From: Chitinispirillaceae bacterium
GTDB lineage: Bacteria; Fibrobacterota; Chitinivibrionia; Chitinivibrionales; Chitinispirillaceae
NCBI GenBank assembly: GCA_016929595.1
Contig: JAFGIN010000071.1
Location: 1 to 64,000 of the forward strand
Length of the DNA: 64,000 nt
Reading direction: 5' to 3'
A program made the translations under genes and the position numbers. Positions 18,537 through 28,079 of this stretch are shown here, piece by piece (positions within the stretch are counted from its first letter, which is position 1; the number at the start of each line of letters is the position of its first letter). The notes beneath the pieces were generated by a model. The model was not told the origin of the DNA, searched no databases, and saw only the letters and a list, made by a program, of their open reading frames with translations.

Positions 18537-18617
18537 TACAAGGAATTTTTTGCCCGTTTATAACTGTTACTGACAATAAAAAATATTTAAAAATGATAAA
18601 AACTGAAGAAATAAAAA

Positions 18618-18633
18618 TGGCACATCAATTGCA
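18618..18633 (+). promoter_or_regulatory. Sigma-54 (-24/-12) promoter for flagellin
   Basis: TGGCAC-ATCAA-TTGCA is a consensus -24/-12 element nearly identical to the one before flgJ (only the spacer differs, by two bases). The predicted start near 18644 gives a leader of about 93 bases. A sigma-54 flagellin promoter is as in Helicobacter flaB or Vibrio-type hierarchies, rather than the sigma-28 class of E. coli. Confidence 0.85.
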
Positions 18634-18643
18634 AATATATGCA

Positions 18644-18736
18644 AACTGCAAGGAAGCGGGCAAGGTCAGGAAGACTCATGGAAGGCAGTTCGGACAAGAC
18701 CGGCTGCACGGAAGCACAATGTAAAGGGAGGGTACT
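18644..18736 (+). promoter_or_regulatory. Flagellin leader with multiple GGA (CsrA-type) sites
   Basis: Six GGA triplets lie between the predicted transcript start and the start codon, at about 18652, 18669, 18680, 18692, 18710 and 18727. The last is inside the strong ribosome site AAAGGGAGGG. CsrA binds GGA-containing loops, and csrA with its antagonist fliW lies just downstream. In Bacillus and others FliW-CsrA controls flagellin translation through such a leader; here that role is inferred from the layout. Confidence 0.6.
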
Positions 18737-19579
18737 ATGCCTCGCATTAACCACAATGTACCGGCAATGATTACCGGTAATTCACTTCGCAATGTTGACA
18801 GAAGTCTTCAGAAATCTCTCGAACGTCTATCTACCGGAATGCGCATCAATCGCGCTTCGGATGATGCTGCCGGTCTCAGTGTGTCGGAACAGTTGCGTAC
18901 ACAGGTACGTGGTCTTAACATGGGCGCCCGAAATATCCAGGATGGTATCTCGTTGCTCAACATAGCTGAAGGAGCTCTCATTGAAGTTGAATCTATGGTT
19001 CAGCGCGTACGTGAACTGGCAATTCAATCCGCAAGTGATACACTGACGACAGTCGAACGAAACTACATTCAGATTGAAGTTGACCAGTTAAAACAGGAAA
19101 TGGACCGTATTGTCAATGGAACTCAATACAACAGCCAGACATTGCTCAATGGAAGTGCCCCGTGGGGAACGGCTCCAGGTGGTATTTTCCATATCGGACC
19201 GAATAACATAGCCAATAACGATACGATACAATATACGATTAATCCCATGGATGTCGCACGTCTCGGGCTGACTGCAACTGATGTATCAGAGCAACTCACT
19301 GCAACAGCAGCAATTACGGAATGTGATACCGCTCTTTCAAGCGTCAATGCATTGAGAGCAGATATTGGAGCCCTTACCAATCGTCTGGAACACGCTCTCA
19401 TGAATCAGGAAAATCAGGAGCAGAATATGCAGGCCGCGGAATCAGTGATACGTGATGCAGATTTTGCCTATGAAACTACGCAATTTACCCGCAACCAGAT
19501 ATTGTCACAATCTTCGACATCGATGTTGTCCCAGGCCAATATGCTCCCTCAGAACGTGCTCAGTCTCCTGCAGGGATAA
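18737..19579 (+). CDS. fliC: Flagellin
   Basis: At 280 residues this is a short flagellin with the conserved D0/D1 ends: NHNVPAMITGNSLRNVDRSL and LSTGMRINRASDDAAGLSVSEQLR at the N-terminus, FTRNQILSQSSTSMLSQAN and QNVLSLLQG at the C-terminus. The central variable domain is small. It forms the filament; the N-terminal LSTGxRI and C-terminal N-x-LSLLxG signatures are intact. It is monocistronic, between a sigma-54 promoter and a terminator at 19588. Confidence 0.97.
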   Translation: MPRINHNVPAMITGNSLRNVDRSLQKSLERLSTGMRINRASDDAAGLSVSEQLRTQVRGLNMGARNIQDGISLLNIAEGALIEVESMVQRVRELAIQSASDTLTTVERNYIQIEVDQLKQEMDRIVNGTQYNSQTLLNGSAPWGTAPGGIFHIGPNNIANNDTIQYTINPMDVARLGLTATDVSEQLTATAAITECDTALSSVNALRADIGALTNRLEHALMNQENQEQNMQAAESVIRDADFAYETTQFTRNQILSQSSTSMLSQANMLPQNVLSLLQG

Positions 19580-19587
19580 TCATTAGC

Positions 19588-19637
19588 GATTCCGGTTGAA
19601 TCTCACCCTGATTCCCGACCGGAATCTTCATTTTTAT
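19588..19637 (+). terminator. Rho-independent terminator after flagellin
   Basis: GATTCCGGT pairs with ACCGGAATC (19618-19626) across a 21-base loop and is followed by TTCATTTTTAT. It ends nine bases after the flagellin stop codon. Confidence 0.7.
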
Positions 19638-19718
19638 AATTCTTGATTTGACAATCTATGAGGTATAAACGATTTTTTACTATACACTTTTCTTCTTCTC
19701 CTGGGGAGCTGTTACATT

Positions 19719-20138
19719 ATGGCTGATTTCTACCAGAACCTCATCTATTCAAAAGATGACATTATTACGTTCCCATCCGGCATACCAGGTTTTGAGAATA
19801 ATAAGCAGTTTACCATTATCTCAATTCCCGAATATGCTCCATTCGACTGGCTGGTATGTATTGACGGTACCAGGCTTCGCTTCGCGATCATTAATCCGAT
19901 GCTGATTCTTCCGGACTATTCTCCCAATATGGTTAAGGAACAACTGGAAGTACTTACTATTCAAAAACCTGAAGACATACTTTTATATGTTATTGTGACA
20001 ATCAACGAAAACCCGATGAACTCAACGGCTAATTTTATTGGTCCGTTAGTTATTAATAAAGTAAAAAAAATCGGTAAGCAGATCATCATTGATGATGATC
20101 GGTACAATACTCAGGAACCAATTCTAAGAAAGAAATAG
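19719..20138 (+). CDS. fliW: Flagellar assembly factor FliW
   Basis: This 139-residue protein has [16 protein letters not shown] near residue 19, FDWLVCID, and [20 protein letters not shown] near the end, all family hallmarks. FliW binds CsrA and also flagellin, so free flagellin releases CsrA. It is two bases from csrA, the arrangement seen in Bacillus, spirochaetes and others. Confidence 0.95.
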   Translation: MADFYQNLIYSKDDIITFPSGIPGFENNKQFTIISIPEYAPFDWLVCIDGTRLRFAIINPMLILPDYSPNMVKEQLEVLTIQKPEDILLYVIVTINENPMNSTANFIGPLVINKVKKIGKQIIIDDDRYNTQEPILRKK

Positions 20139-20140
20139 AA

Positions 20141-20383
20141 ATGCTTGTCCTTACAAGAAAATTAGGCGAAACCATCCGCATCGGCGACTCTATTACTATC
20201 AGAGTTGTTGATCTTGATGGCAGACATGTCAAATTAGGTATTGAAGCTCCAAAGAGTGTTTCTGTCAACCGTGAAGAGATCTATGAAAAAATTCAGCGTG
20301 AAAACAAGGCAGCTTCGAGCGCTCAGGAACAAGGTATAGGCGATATCGCCAGTGTTTTAAGGAAAACAGGAAAGACCAGCTGA
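20141..20383 (+). CDS. csrA: Carbon storage regulator CsrA
   Basis: This RNA-binding dimeric regulator has the family start [16 protein letters not shown] and the RNA-contact residue Arg44 in NREEIYEKI. Its 80 residues include a somewhat long polar tail, as in species that pair CsrA with FliW. The likely target in this window is the GGA-rich flagellin leader (inference). Confidence 0.97.
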   Translation: MLVLTRKLGETIRIGDSITIRVVDLDGRHVKLGIEAPKSVSVNREEIYEKIQRENKAASSAQEQGIGDIASVLRKTGKTS

Positions 20384-20400
20384 ATACCCACTATCCTCAT

Positions 20401-21381
20401 ATGAAAAAACCATTATTCGCACTGACAATGGGTGACCCCGCAGGGATCGGTCCAGAGCTCTGTATCAAAATCTATCAACAGATTACGACATCAGATATCA
20501 TCATAGTTGGTGATTTTACAGTTCTTCAAAAAACAGCTCTGGAGATGGAGCGGGCACCGGCATTTAACAGCATTTCATCAGTAAAGGGATATAAACCAGG
20601 TTGTTTAAACATTCTGGATATGGGGATAATCAAGCCGGAACAATTTACAACTGGTACGGTAAACAGGCTTTGCGGGACTGCGGCCTATACATATATTAAC
20701 AAAGCAATTGACCTTGCACTCACTAATGAAGTGGATGGAGTTGTTACAAATCCCATTAACAAAGAATCACTTCAGCTTGCAGGAGTAAAATTCCCCGGCC
20801 ACACTGAGATTTTTGCCGATCGAACAGGGGTTTGCGATTTCGCCATGATGTTTCTTCTTGAGAACGTCTGTGTCGCTCATGTAACGACACATTGCTCTCT
20901 TAAACAGGCAATTGATCTAATCTCTGCAGAACGTGTTCTCAATAAGATAATACTTCTCAACAAAACATTGATAATGCTGGGTATTCAAAAACCACGAATT
21001 GCTGTTGGTGGCCTTAATCCACATGCAGGTGAACATGGTCTGTTTGGTACCGAGGAGATCGATCACATCACACCAGCAATTAATGAAGCGCGGCATCTGG
21101 GAATCGATGCAACTGGCCCCTACCCTCCCGATACTGTTTTCATGCGGGCATTTAAAGGTGATTATGATGGTGTCGTCGCAATGCTCCATGATCACGGTTT
21201 TGTAGCTTTAAAATCAAAAGACTTCGAAAATGGAGTCAACATAACTATTGGCTTACCCATAATCAGAACATCTGTCGGTCATGGTACTGCATTTGACATA
21301 GCGGGAAAGGGTATGGCCTCCGCAGACAGTCTCAAACGAGCTGTTGAAACCGCTGAGCGATTATATCAGCATAAAATATAA
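20401..21381 (+). CDS. pdxA: 4-hydroxythreonine-4-phosphate dehydrogenase PdxA
   Basis: PdxA catalyses a step of pyridoxal 5'-phosphate synthesis through the DXP-dependent route. The start MGDPAGIGPE, TNPINKE, FPGHTEIFAD, GLNPHAGEHGLFG and MLHDHG segments supply the metal-binding histidines and the substrate site. Length 326 is normal. It begins 17 bases after csrA and may be read through from it. Confidence 0.96.
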   Translation: MKKPLFALTMGDPAGIGPELCIKIYQQITTSDIIIVGDFTVLQKTALEMERAPAFNSISSVKGYKPGCLNILDMGIIKPEQFTTGTVNRLCGTAAYTYINKAIDLALTNEVDGVVTNPINKESLQLAGVKFPGHTEIFADRTGVCDFAMMFLLENVCVAHVTTHCSLKQAIDLISAERVLNKIILLNKTLIMLGIQKPRIAVGGLNPHAGEHGLFGTEEIDHITPAINEARHLGIDATGPYPPDTVFMRAFKGDYDGVVAMLHDHGFVALKSKDFENGVNITIGLPIIRTSVGHGTAFDIAGKGMASADSLKRAVETAERLYQHKI

Positions 21382-21468
21382 TCCAATAATCTCAAAATCA
21401 TTAAAATACGTAGCCCAAAGCCATAAATTATTTTATCAGCATTACATTTCATTTTAAGGAGTGATCCG

Positions 21469-22752
21469 ATGTCCACATTATCCGGCCCAAAAGGAACCAG
21501 GGATTTCTATCCTGAAGACATGGCTTTCCAGCAGTTTATCTTTAATTCGTGGAAAAAAACCTGCACCAGATATGGTTTCGAACTGTATGATGCCCCAATG
21601 TTTGAACATCTTGAACTCTACACACAAAAAAGTGGTGCTGAGATCGAAAAACAGTTATATACCTTTGAAGATAAAGCCCAAAGAAAAATGGCACTGCGCC
21701 CGGAACTGACTCCATCACTGGCCAGAATGGTTGCTCATCAGGGCACAAATATCAGACATCCAACACGCTGGTATTCTATTCCACGTTTGTTTCGTTATGA
21801 AAAAATGCAGAAAGGGCGCTTACGTGAATTTTTTCAGCTCAATATGGATATTCTTGGAATAGCTGATGTTGATGCAGATGCAGAACTCATCGCTGCGGTA
21901 ATTGACATGATGCGTGATCTCGGTTTGACATCGGATGACTTCAAAGTCAGGATCTCCAGCAGAACGCTTCTTGATGAACTTTTCAATCAATCTGGGCTGT
22001 CAAAAGACCAGTCAAAACAATTATACGCGCTGCTGGATAAAAAAAGTAAAATTGACGAATCCCAGTTTTTTGCCGAACTTGGGCAAATCATACCGGAAAA
22101 AGAAACTGCGGAAAATATCACCGCCTGCTTTTCAACCGAATCGCTTGCGGATATCGAAAAAATTGCAGGCGAAACAGCTTCGATCGCAACACTTAAATCA
22201 CTGCTCTCATTGCTTGATGCTTATAACTTTTCAGACTACGTCATGTTTGATATCGGCATTGTAAGAGGACTGGCATACTACACTGGAATTGTATTTGAAG
22301 TATTCGACATAAAAAAGAGTTTCAGGGCAATTGCCGGAGGTGGCAGATACGACAAGCTTGTAGGACTCTACGGTGGTCCTCCAACCCCGGCAGTGGGATT
22401 TGCTGCCGGTGACGTTGTCCTTGGAGAACTTCTCAAGGAGAAAGGTCTTCTTCCCCCTCATCCACCACGCAGTTCAGTGTATATAGTGTCACTGAATGAC
22501 ATGCAAAAATCAGATGTTATCTCCGTTGCGCAAAAACTTCGTAACAATAATATCTCCTGCGAATTTTCCTTAAAAGCTTCTAATATTGGTAAACAGCTGA
22601 AAAATGCCAATGCAGCACGGGCGTCCTTTACTGTTTTTATTGGCGGAGATGAAGCAAAAAGCGGAAACGTCCGCATTAAGGATATGAGTTCAGGAAATGA
22701 AATTGTCGTCAAAGAGGAGCTGCTGCTTCCGGAGCTGAAGTCAAAACTTTAA
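21469..22752 (+). CDS. hisS: Histidyl-tRNA synthetase
   Basis: Class II synthetase motifs are present: PKGTRDFYPEDM at the start, RPELTPSLARMV (motif 2 region), FRYEKMQKGRLREFFQLN, RGLAYYTGIVFEVFD (histidine-binding HisA-type motif) and GGGRYDKL. The C-terminal anticodon-binding domain begins near residue 330. Its 427 residues match the family. AAGGAG lies before the ATG. It converges with the PorV-like gene with only 12 bases between stops. Confidence 0.97.
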   Translation: MSTLSGPKGTRDFYPEDMAFQQFIFNSWKKTCTRYGFELYDAPMFEHLELYTQKSGAEIEKQLYTFEDKAQRKMALRPELTPSLARMVAHQGTNIRHPTRWYSIPRLFRYEKMQKGRLREFFQLNMDILGIADVDADAELIAAVIDMMRDLGLTSDDFKVRISSRTLLDELFNQSGLSKDQSKQLYALLDKKSKIDESQFFAELGQIIPEKETAENITACFSTESLADIEKIAGETASIATLKSLLSLLDAYNFSDYVMFDIGIVRGLAYYTGIVFEVFDIKKSFRAIAGGGRYDKLVGLYGGPPTPAVGFAAGDVVLGELLKEKGLLPPHPPRSSVYIVSLNDMQKSDVISVAQKLRNNNISCEFSLKASNIGKQLKNANAARASFTVFIGGDEAKSGNVRIKDMSSGNEIVVKEELLLPELKSKL

Positions 22753-22764
22753 TCTTTTATACAT

Positions 22765-23754
22765 TTAAAACTCAGTGGCGTTTGACACCTGAAAAACTGG
22801 CGGAGCCCCCTGAGTTTTTACCTGAAGGGCAAAGTTAAACCTGGTTTTGATTCCTCGTATCGGTGGATTGACCCCGATACCAAAGGCAACGCTGTTATTA
22901 TTGGTTTTTTCAAAATCCTCATCACCAAGATTCTTGAGATCTTCAGAACTGAATGGTAACCCGACCCGAACCGCCAGATATTCTTTAAAAAGATAAGCCT
23001 CTAAACCGGTATGCATGGTAACAAAATCCCCCACCGATTTGCCAACATCACAGCAAAGTTTCACGTTTCTCATATGTTGGGGTGTATACGAAATCCCGAC
23101 TTCAACCCCTGATGGCAAAGGTAAATCGGAGCCGGAATACTGATGTGTAACGTATCCAACGTTTTTAATCACACCACCGACACATAACCTTTTACGAAAA
23201 AAGTTGTAGTATACCCCGGCATCAATGACTAATGCACTTGAATAAAAATCTTCCCCGGCTTCTCCCGTTTCTAATCTTTCATATAAGCCACGAAGCGTAA
23301 CACCTGCAGAGAAATAGTCTGCAAACCTGTAGGCCCAGCTCAGAGCTGCTGCATAGCTTCTACTGCCGGCTACATCATCTGTATAGACTGGTGCACCACC
23401 ATTCTCCAGAACAACAGGAATATCACTTGAAAGGTTAATAAAAGAAAATGCAACAATCCCCAGCTTGTCAACAGAACGTCCTGCGGCAACCGAAAAAACA
23501 TTAATATCGGTAATCACCGGAGCATAGCCCAGAAAGATCGCAGGTGAACTGTTATCAGATAACATTGCAGGATTGTGAAAATAACCATTGCCTCCCCCAG
23601 GCACGGAGACTGAGCTCCCCCCCATCGAAGCTGAATAGGCATCAGGATTCACATTTATAAAATCGAACAGATACCCTCCGGCATTGCGATGTTGAGCATG
23701 TATACCCGATAACGATAGAAGCAGAACACAGGGCAGCAGATTTAAACGTTTCAA
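22765..23754 (-). CDS. PorV/PorQ-family outer-membrane beta-barrel protein
   Basis: This 329-residue protein has a signal peptide ending IHAQ and a family-typical start (FDFINVNPDAYSASMGGSSVSVPGG, then YFHNPAMLS). It continues as FadL-like amphipathic strands. PorV/PorQ proteins act in or near type IX secretion in Bacteroidota, but in Fibrobacterota-like genomes they form a large family of uncertain roles. It is the last gene of a minus-strand envelope operon. Confidence 0.75.
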   Translation of the reverse strand: MKRLNLLPCVLLLSLSGIHAQHRNAGGYLFDFINVNPDAYSASMGGSSVSVPGGGNGYFHNPAMLSDNSSPAIFLGYAPVITDINVFSVAAGRSVDKLGIVAFSFINLSSDIPVVLENGGAPVYTDDVAGSRSYAAALSWAYRFADYFSAGVTLRGLYERLETGEAGEDFYSSALVIDAGVYYNFFRKRLCVGGVIKNVGYVTHQYSGSDLPLPSGVEVGISYTPQHMRNVKLCCDVGKSVGDFVTMHTGLEAYLFKEYLAVRVGLPFSSEDLKNLGDEDFEKTNNNSVAFGIGVNPPIRGIKTRFNFALQVKTQGAPPVFQVSNATEF

Positions 23755-23768
23755 AATATCACTTATCC

Positions 23769-24470
23769 TTATTGATCATTAACTATTTTGATCTTTTCAT
23801 AATTTATCGAAAAATAATTCTTGTTGTCATCAATAAATTTATACTTTCGAGCAAAATTATCCGAAAATTCGCTTATCCGTATCTCTGAATTCTGGCTTTT
23901 GTCTGGCTTAATAATAAGAGATACGATTTTACCTGATCTTTTATGAATTATTTGTTGTACTGATATTGTTGAATCTTCCCAAACCAGCTTGAAAAATCTT
24001 TTTTCCTCGACTTCCCGAGGTACAACATCCAGAAAAGCTCTTACTATTTCAAAATTTGATTGCAGCAGATCTATAAATTGATCGATAGTAATGAGATTCG
24101 CCCACTGAAATGGGAGTACCCCCATACAAGCCGCTTTTTCGATGTAAAAGCTGCTGTCCTGAAAAGATACCGACGCCCCCATCGAATTGTACTTGAGATT
24201 CAGGACCGGTGTGCCAAAGGTGGAAAAAACATCAATTTTAAAAAGCGTATCCCCCCAGGACTGAACATCTGCTGAACCGCTGTAATATTTTCCGTCAATC
24301 GAAATTTCTACAGCGCCTCCAGCCTGTAAATAGTCAATTTTTTTTGGAGCCGCCAGTTTTTCCAAAAATCCTTTATTTAACTCATTCTCAGGTGATGGTG
24401 GTATACAACCAAAAAAAACAGCTGTGATCAATAGATTAAAAAGCAAAAAACAAGGTAATGCACCCCTCAC
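23769..24470 (-). CDS. LolB/LolA-fold-like lipoprotein
   Basis: The signal peptide ends in a lipobox (VFFGC22). The body starts with a strand pattern GGAVEISIDGKYYSGSADVQSW and FKIDVFSTFGTPVLNLKYN. That is reminiscent of LolB-type half-barrels, which accept or insert lipoproteins in the outer membrane. Sequence similarity is weak and the call is tentative. Its start codon directly abuts the stop of the TPR lipoprotein gene upstream. Confidence 0.5.
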   Translation of the reverse strand: MRGALPCFLLFNLLITAVFFGCIPPSPENELNKGFLEKLAAPKKIDYLQAGGAVEISIDGKYYSGSADVQSWGDTLFKIDVFSTFGTPVLNLKYNSMGASVSFQDSSFYIEKAACMGVLPFQWANLITIDQFIDLLQSNFEIVRAFLDVVPREVEEKRFFKLVWEDSTISVQQIIHKRSGKIVSLIIKPDKSQNSEIRISEFSDNFARKYKFIDDNKNYFSINYEKIKIVNDQ

Positions 24471-26210
24471 CTACTTACCATCACTTTTCAATAATCGTTC
24501 AATTTCTATAATTTTTAACCTGATCGCATCCTGATTTTCACATTTCAATTCGACTGCATTTTTATAGGCTTTAAGTGCACCGGCAAAATCTCCTTTTTTA
24601 AACAGAATATCCCCAAGATGGGAAAATATTACAGGATCATCATCAATCCGGGCAACCGCCTTCCTTATGTAAAACTCAGCACTGTCAATGTTCCCTTTTT
24701 GATAAAAAACCCAGGCATATGAATCCAGATATGCGCCATTATTATTATCCTGTTCCAGTGCGGTTTTCAAAAGAGATGCTGAGGAGTCCAGATGCATCCC
24801 TTTTTCAGCCCACATATATCCCAGATAGTTTGACGCAGCTGCATTCCCTGGGCTGTGCTTCAATACCTCATGAAATGCGTCTGCAGCAGCATCTACCTTT
24901 CCACTGCGCTCCAGAGCACTACCAAATTCAAACCAAACCTGAACATTTGACGAGTCCAGCTTAAGAGCATGTTTGAGAGCATCAATAGCCCCCGAATACT
25001 CTTTTTTCAGAGAATAAACATACCCCTGAAGTCGCCAGGCGGCAGGAGAATTCCCGTAAATAACTGTGTATCTTCTGGCAACCTTAACAGCTTCATCAAG
25101 ATTGTTTTCTCTAATAGCAAGGTAACACAGCTCTTTCCAGGCATCATCATATTCGTTCCTTAAAGAGATGGATTTTTCAAATTCAATTCGTGCTCCATCA
25201 TTTTTTCCCAACGATGCATAAACCAGGCCCAGATAATAATGTAATTCATAATCATCAATTGCTTTTGTCAAAAGAACATTCAACAGTGCTTCCGCTTTGT
25301 CATACTGCTTGCTGTAATAATACAACAGTCCCAGAGTTCTGCCATAGACCTCCCCGAAAGAACTGTTCTGATATAATTTTTCATAACAGGAGACCGCTTC
25401 ATTGAATGAATTTCTATTAATGAAAATCTGCGCTCTGGTTCGAAGTGCCTCTTCGAAAACAGTATCTATTGTCAAAGCTGAATCAAAATAGAGCAGTCCC
25501 CCGGCAGTATCACCACTGAAGAGCCTGGTGATGCCTAAGTTTGTAAATATATCAGGACTGTCGCCATCAGCCTTTTTCATTTGCAAAAAGAGACTTTCAG
25601 CTTCAGCGTACCGTTTCGTGCCCAGAAGAAGTTTACCGATCTTAAAACCCATCTGAAGAGTCCCGGGGTTTTTATTATAAAAAATGGTGTAATTTTCAAG
25701 AGCTCTCGGGATATTTCCCATCGACTCATAAATCAACCCCAGCGAATACACCTCCTCTTCTGTTTTGTCGGGTATGCTTTCGAATAAATCGATAGCTTTG
25801 GTATATTCACCCATTTTTAAATAGATAGTTGCAACGGTTCGTTTCTCGTCCCGATTAAGCTCTTCATTGGATCGATCCTTTTTGATCAGTAAAAGCGCTT
25901 GAGCATACTTGTCGTTTTCAAGATACTTACGTATTAGCTGCTGTTTCAAGACATTTGAGGATGGATCCATTTCGTATGCCATTTCGTAATAGCGCTCCGC
26001 AGATTGTTGAAGCCCCCTGCGCTCATAATCACGGGCACGTACGAAATGCTCCTGTGCTTTAGCTTTTGAAACAGTCTGCTCAGAACCATCCGTAACAGGA
26101 TGAACGACCGGGAACCTTCCGGGAGTACACGAACTGAGAAAAAGGATCGCATAAACAGTTGTACTGAGTAGTAAATGTTTTTTAATAATCAAAAGTAGAT
26201 ATTGCTCCAT
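24471..26210 (-). CDS. TPR-repeat lipoprotein
   Basis: This 579-residue protein has a lipobox at about Cys28 (LFLSSC), then roughly 14 TPR units running almost to the end (SAERYYEMAYEMDPSS, GALKAYKNAVELKCEN and others). Such proteins usually scaffold envelope complexes. The gene lies between the PASTA gene and the LolB-like gene with minimal spacing, so it is probably an outer-membrane assembly partner (inference). Confidence 0.85.
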   Translation of the reverse strand: MEQYLLLIIKKHLLLSTTVYAILFLSSCTPGRFPVVHPVTDGSEQTVSKAKAQEHFVRARDYERRGLQQSAERYYEMAYEMDPSSNVLKQQLIRKYLENDKYAQALLLIKKDRSNEELNRDEKRTVATIYLKMGEYTKAIDLFESIPDKTEEEVYSLGLIYESMGNIPRALENYTIFYNKNPGTLQMGFKIGKLLLGTKRYAEAESLFLQMKKADGDSPDIFTNLGITRLFSGDTAGGLLYFDSALTIDTVFEEALRTRAQIFINRNSFNEAVSCYEKLYQNSSFGEVYGRTLGLLYYYSKQYDKAEALLNVLLTKAIDDYELHYYLGLVYASLGKNDGARIEFEKSISLRNEYDDAWKELCYLAIRENNLDEAVKVARRYTVIYGNSPAAWRLQGYVYSLKKEYSGAIDALKHALKLDSSNVQVWFEFGSALERSGKVDAAADAFHEVLKHSPGNAAASNYLGYMWAEKGMHLDSSASLLKTALEQDNNNGAYLDSYAWVFYQKGNIDSAEFYIRKAVARIDDDPVIFSHLGDILFKKGDFAGALKAYKNAVELKCENQDAIRLKIIEIERLLKSDGK

Positions 26211-26255
26211 TTTTACAATTACGTAGTTCTCAATAAAATTATTTCCCTGCCTTTT

Positions 26256-27029
26256 TTATTTCCTGATCACCGAAACTACGAGATTCACTGAAGACTCCAG
26301 AGGCAAACGGGAACCAGGTGCTGCAGATTGTGAAATAATGGTTCCAGGGAGAAGTGACGCATTATTTTCATAACTGATTTTGCCAACAGACAGATTACTT
26401 TCCGCCAGTTTTTCTTTCGCAGATGTTATACTTTCACCGACAAGATTCGGTACTTCAGTATGTGTTGGCTTAACCCCTTTTGAAACAATCAGATCAACTT
26501 CAATGGCACGTGACACTGTCGTTCCGCTCTTAGGAAACGCATCAATTACCGATTCCACCGGAACTGTTTCGTGGAACGTTTTTTTCACTTTTCCAATGCT
26601 GAATCCAGCTTTTTTCATCTCAATTCTAGCCTGCCGCTCTGATATTCCCCGGACATCCGGAATGACAGCAATTTCTTTACCTTTACTCAAAACCAGGGCT
26701 ATTTTCCTGCCTTTTTTGACTTTTTCTCCCATTTCCGGAGATTGACTGATCACCCCTTCATCGGGAATGTCACCATCAAACTCTCGAGAGCGTATTTCAC
26801 TCAGAAGACCAGACTCATATAGTTTTTGTCTGGCATTCTCATAGGAAAGACCACTTAAATCAGGTACCTCAATGATATCACGATTCACCCCGACGACACC
26901 TGGCATCACCACTTTGTCAACAATAATAAATCCTGCAATTGTCCCTACAATACAAACCCCGAAAAATACAGGAACAAGAACTTTCCAGAATGTTCCAACG
27001 GGTATACTAATAGTATAATTTTTCTTCAT
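26256..27029 (-). CDS. Membrane-anchored protein with three PASTA domains
   Basis: One transmembrane helix (about residues 14-34) is followed by three PASTA domains (about 48-110, 113-180 and 185-254; each with a V/IPDL/V-x-G...A...L pattern). PASTA domains bind muropeptides or lipid II. In Gram-positives they are fused to Ser/Thr kinases or PBPs; here no catalytic domain is present. The start overlaps the end of the Crp/Fnr gene by 23 bases, so the two are translationally linked. Confidence 0.88.
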   Translation of the reverse strand: MKKNYTISIPVGTFWKVLVPVFFGVCIVGTIAGFIIVDKVVMPGVVGVNRDIIEVPDLSGLSYENARQKLYESGLLSEIRSREFDGDIPDEGVISQSPEMGEKVKKGRKIALVLSKGKEIAVIPDVRGISERQARIEMKKAGFSIGKVKKTFHETVPVESVIDAFPKSGTTVSRAIEVDLIVSKGVKPTHTEVPNLVGESITSAKEKLAESNLSVGKISYENNASLLPGTIISQSAAPGSRLPLESSVNLVVSVIRK

Positions 27030-27690
27030 TGAGAATCACCATTTTCTTTCTATCAATTGACAAAAACTGTTTTTTCTGTAATTGTGATATTATACGCGAA
27101 ACTGTTTCCCTGCTTGTTCCGGCCATATCAGCTATATCCTGATGAGTCGGTCTGTTATCGATGACAACCATATGCCCGATTTTTCTGCCATTCTCACGTG
27201 CCAGCTGAAGGATAACATCCGCAACGCGTCCATACACACTCATCATTGATAAGGTATTGATCTGCCGGTTAGTATGCCGCAACCTTCTGGACATCTCTAC
27301 CAGCATCCTTATTGTAAGTTTGGGATATTTTTCGAGAATATCCAGAAACGGGTTTCGATATAACATAAGAAGCAGGCACTTCTGAGCTGCAACCACAGAT
27401 GCGCTTCTGGGCTCACCATCAAGAATCCCCATCTCCCCGAAAAATTCACCCTTTCTCAAAGTTGCAAGAATCGCCTGTTTTCCCTCCTGCGTAACAACGG
27501 TTACCTGTACTGATCCAGATGCAATTATAAAAAAGGTCTGTAACGAGTCATCCTCTTGGTGAACAATTACCTCCCCGATCTCAAATTCCCGGGCGATCAT
27601 CACGGATTTTATCGCACTAATCTCTTCTGCCGACAGAGTGGAGAACAGTGGAACTTTTTCAATGCAGGAATCCAGTTCCTCAGGTATCAT
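27007..27690 (-). CDS. Crp/Fnr-family transcription regulator
   Basis: The N-terminal cyclic-nucleotide-binding-like domain includes GEFFGEMGILDGEPRSASV (a PRSAS phosphate-binding-cassette-like motif). The C-terminal winged HTH includes THQDIADMAGTSRETVSRII. There is no Fnr cysteine set, so it is more CRP-like than FNR-like. It heads the envelope operon PASTA-TPR-LolB-PorV and may regulate it. Confidence 0.92.
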   Translation of the reverse strand: MIPEELDSCIEKVPLFSTLSAEEISAIKSVMIAREFEIGEVIVHQEDDSLQTFFIIASGSVQVTVVTQEGKQAILATLRKGEFFGEMGILDGEPRSASVVAAQKCLLLMLYRNPFLDILEKYPKLTIRMLVEMSRRLRHTNRQINTLSMMSVYGRVADVILQLARENGRKIGHMVVIDNRPTHQDIADMAGTSRETVSRIISQLQKKQFLSIDRKKMVILNEEKLYY

Positions 27691-28079
27691 AGTTTTACCT
27701 GTCTATAGAAAGTACAAACAAAATCTTCCAGCATCGGAACCCTCAAGCTCTGCTTTCAAATGACCCTGTTAAAATTAATTAATTATCAGGGATAAAAAAA
27801 ATTGTTACTACTCAGCAGGCATTCATCCCGAGCTCGAGATGAAGTCAGGAGTAAGAATAAGAGAAAAAAACAAAGAAAAAACTGTATTTAACCATCACAT
27901 TGGAAGAAATGTACACTCTTGCATAGTTTTTTGCTACTGAATTCTGAATTTTGAATTCTGACTCCTGAGTAGTAATAAAAAATATACTATAACCAGGGAT
28001 GAAGGTAAACAGTCATATTTCGGGACCAGAAGCATGGATCGGTGTTCACTTGGTATTAAATACTATTAGGAGCCGATTT
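27691..28079. repeat. Intergenic region with a MITE-like inverted repeat
   Basis: TTGTTACTACTCAG at 27802-27815 and CTGAGTAGTAATAA at 27965-27978 are inverted copies matching at 13 of 14 positions. They enclose about 150 bp that encodes nothing and is rich in GAATTCTGA words. A 17-mer just left of it (27785-27801) also occurs at 10418. The region otherwise separates two minus-strand genes and shows no coding potential. Confidence 0.4.
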
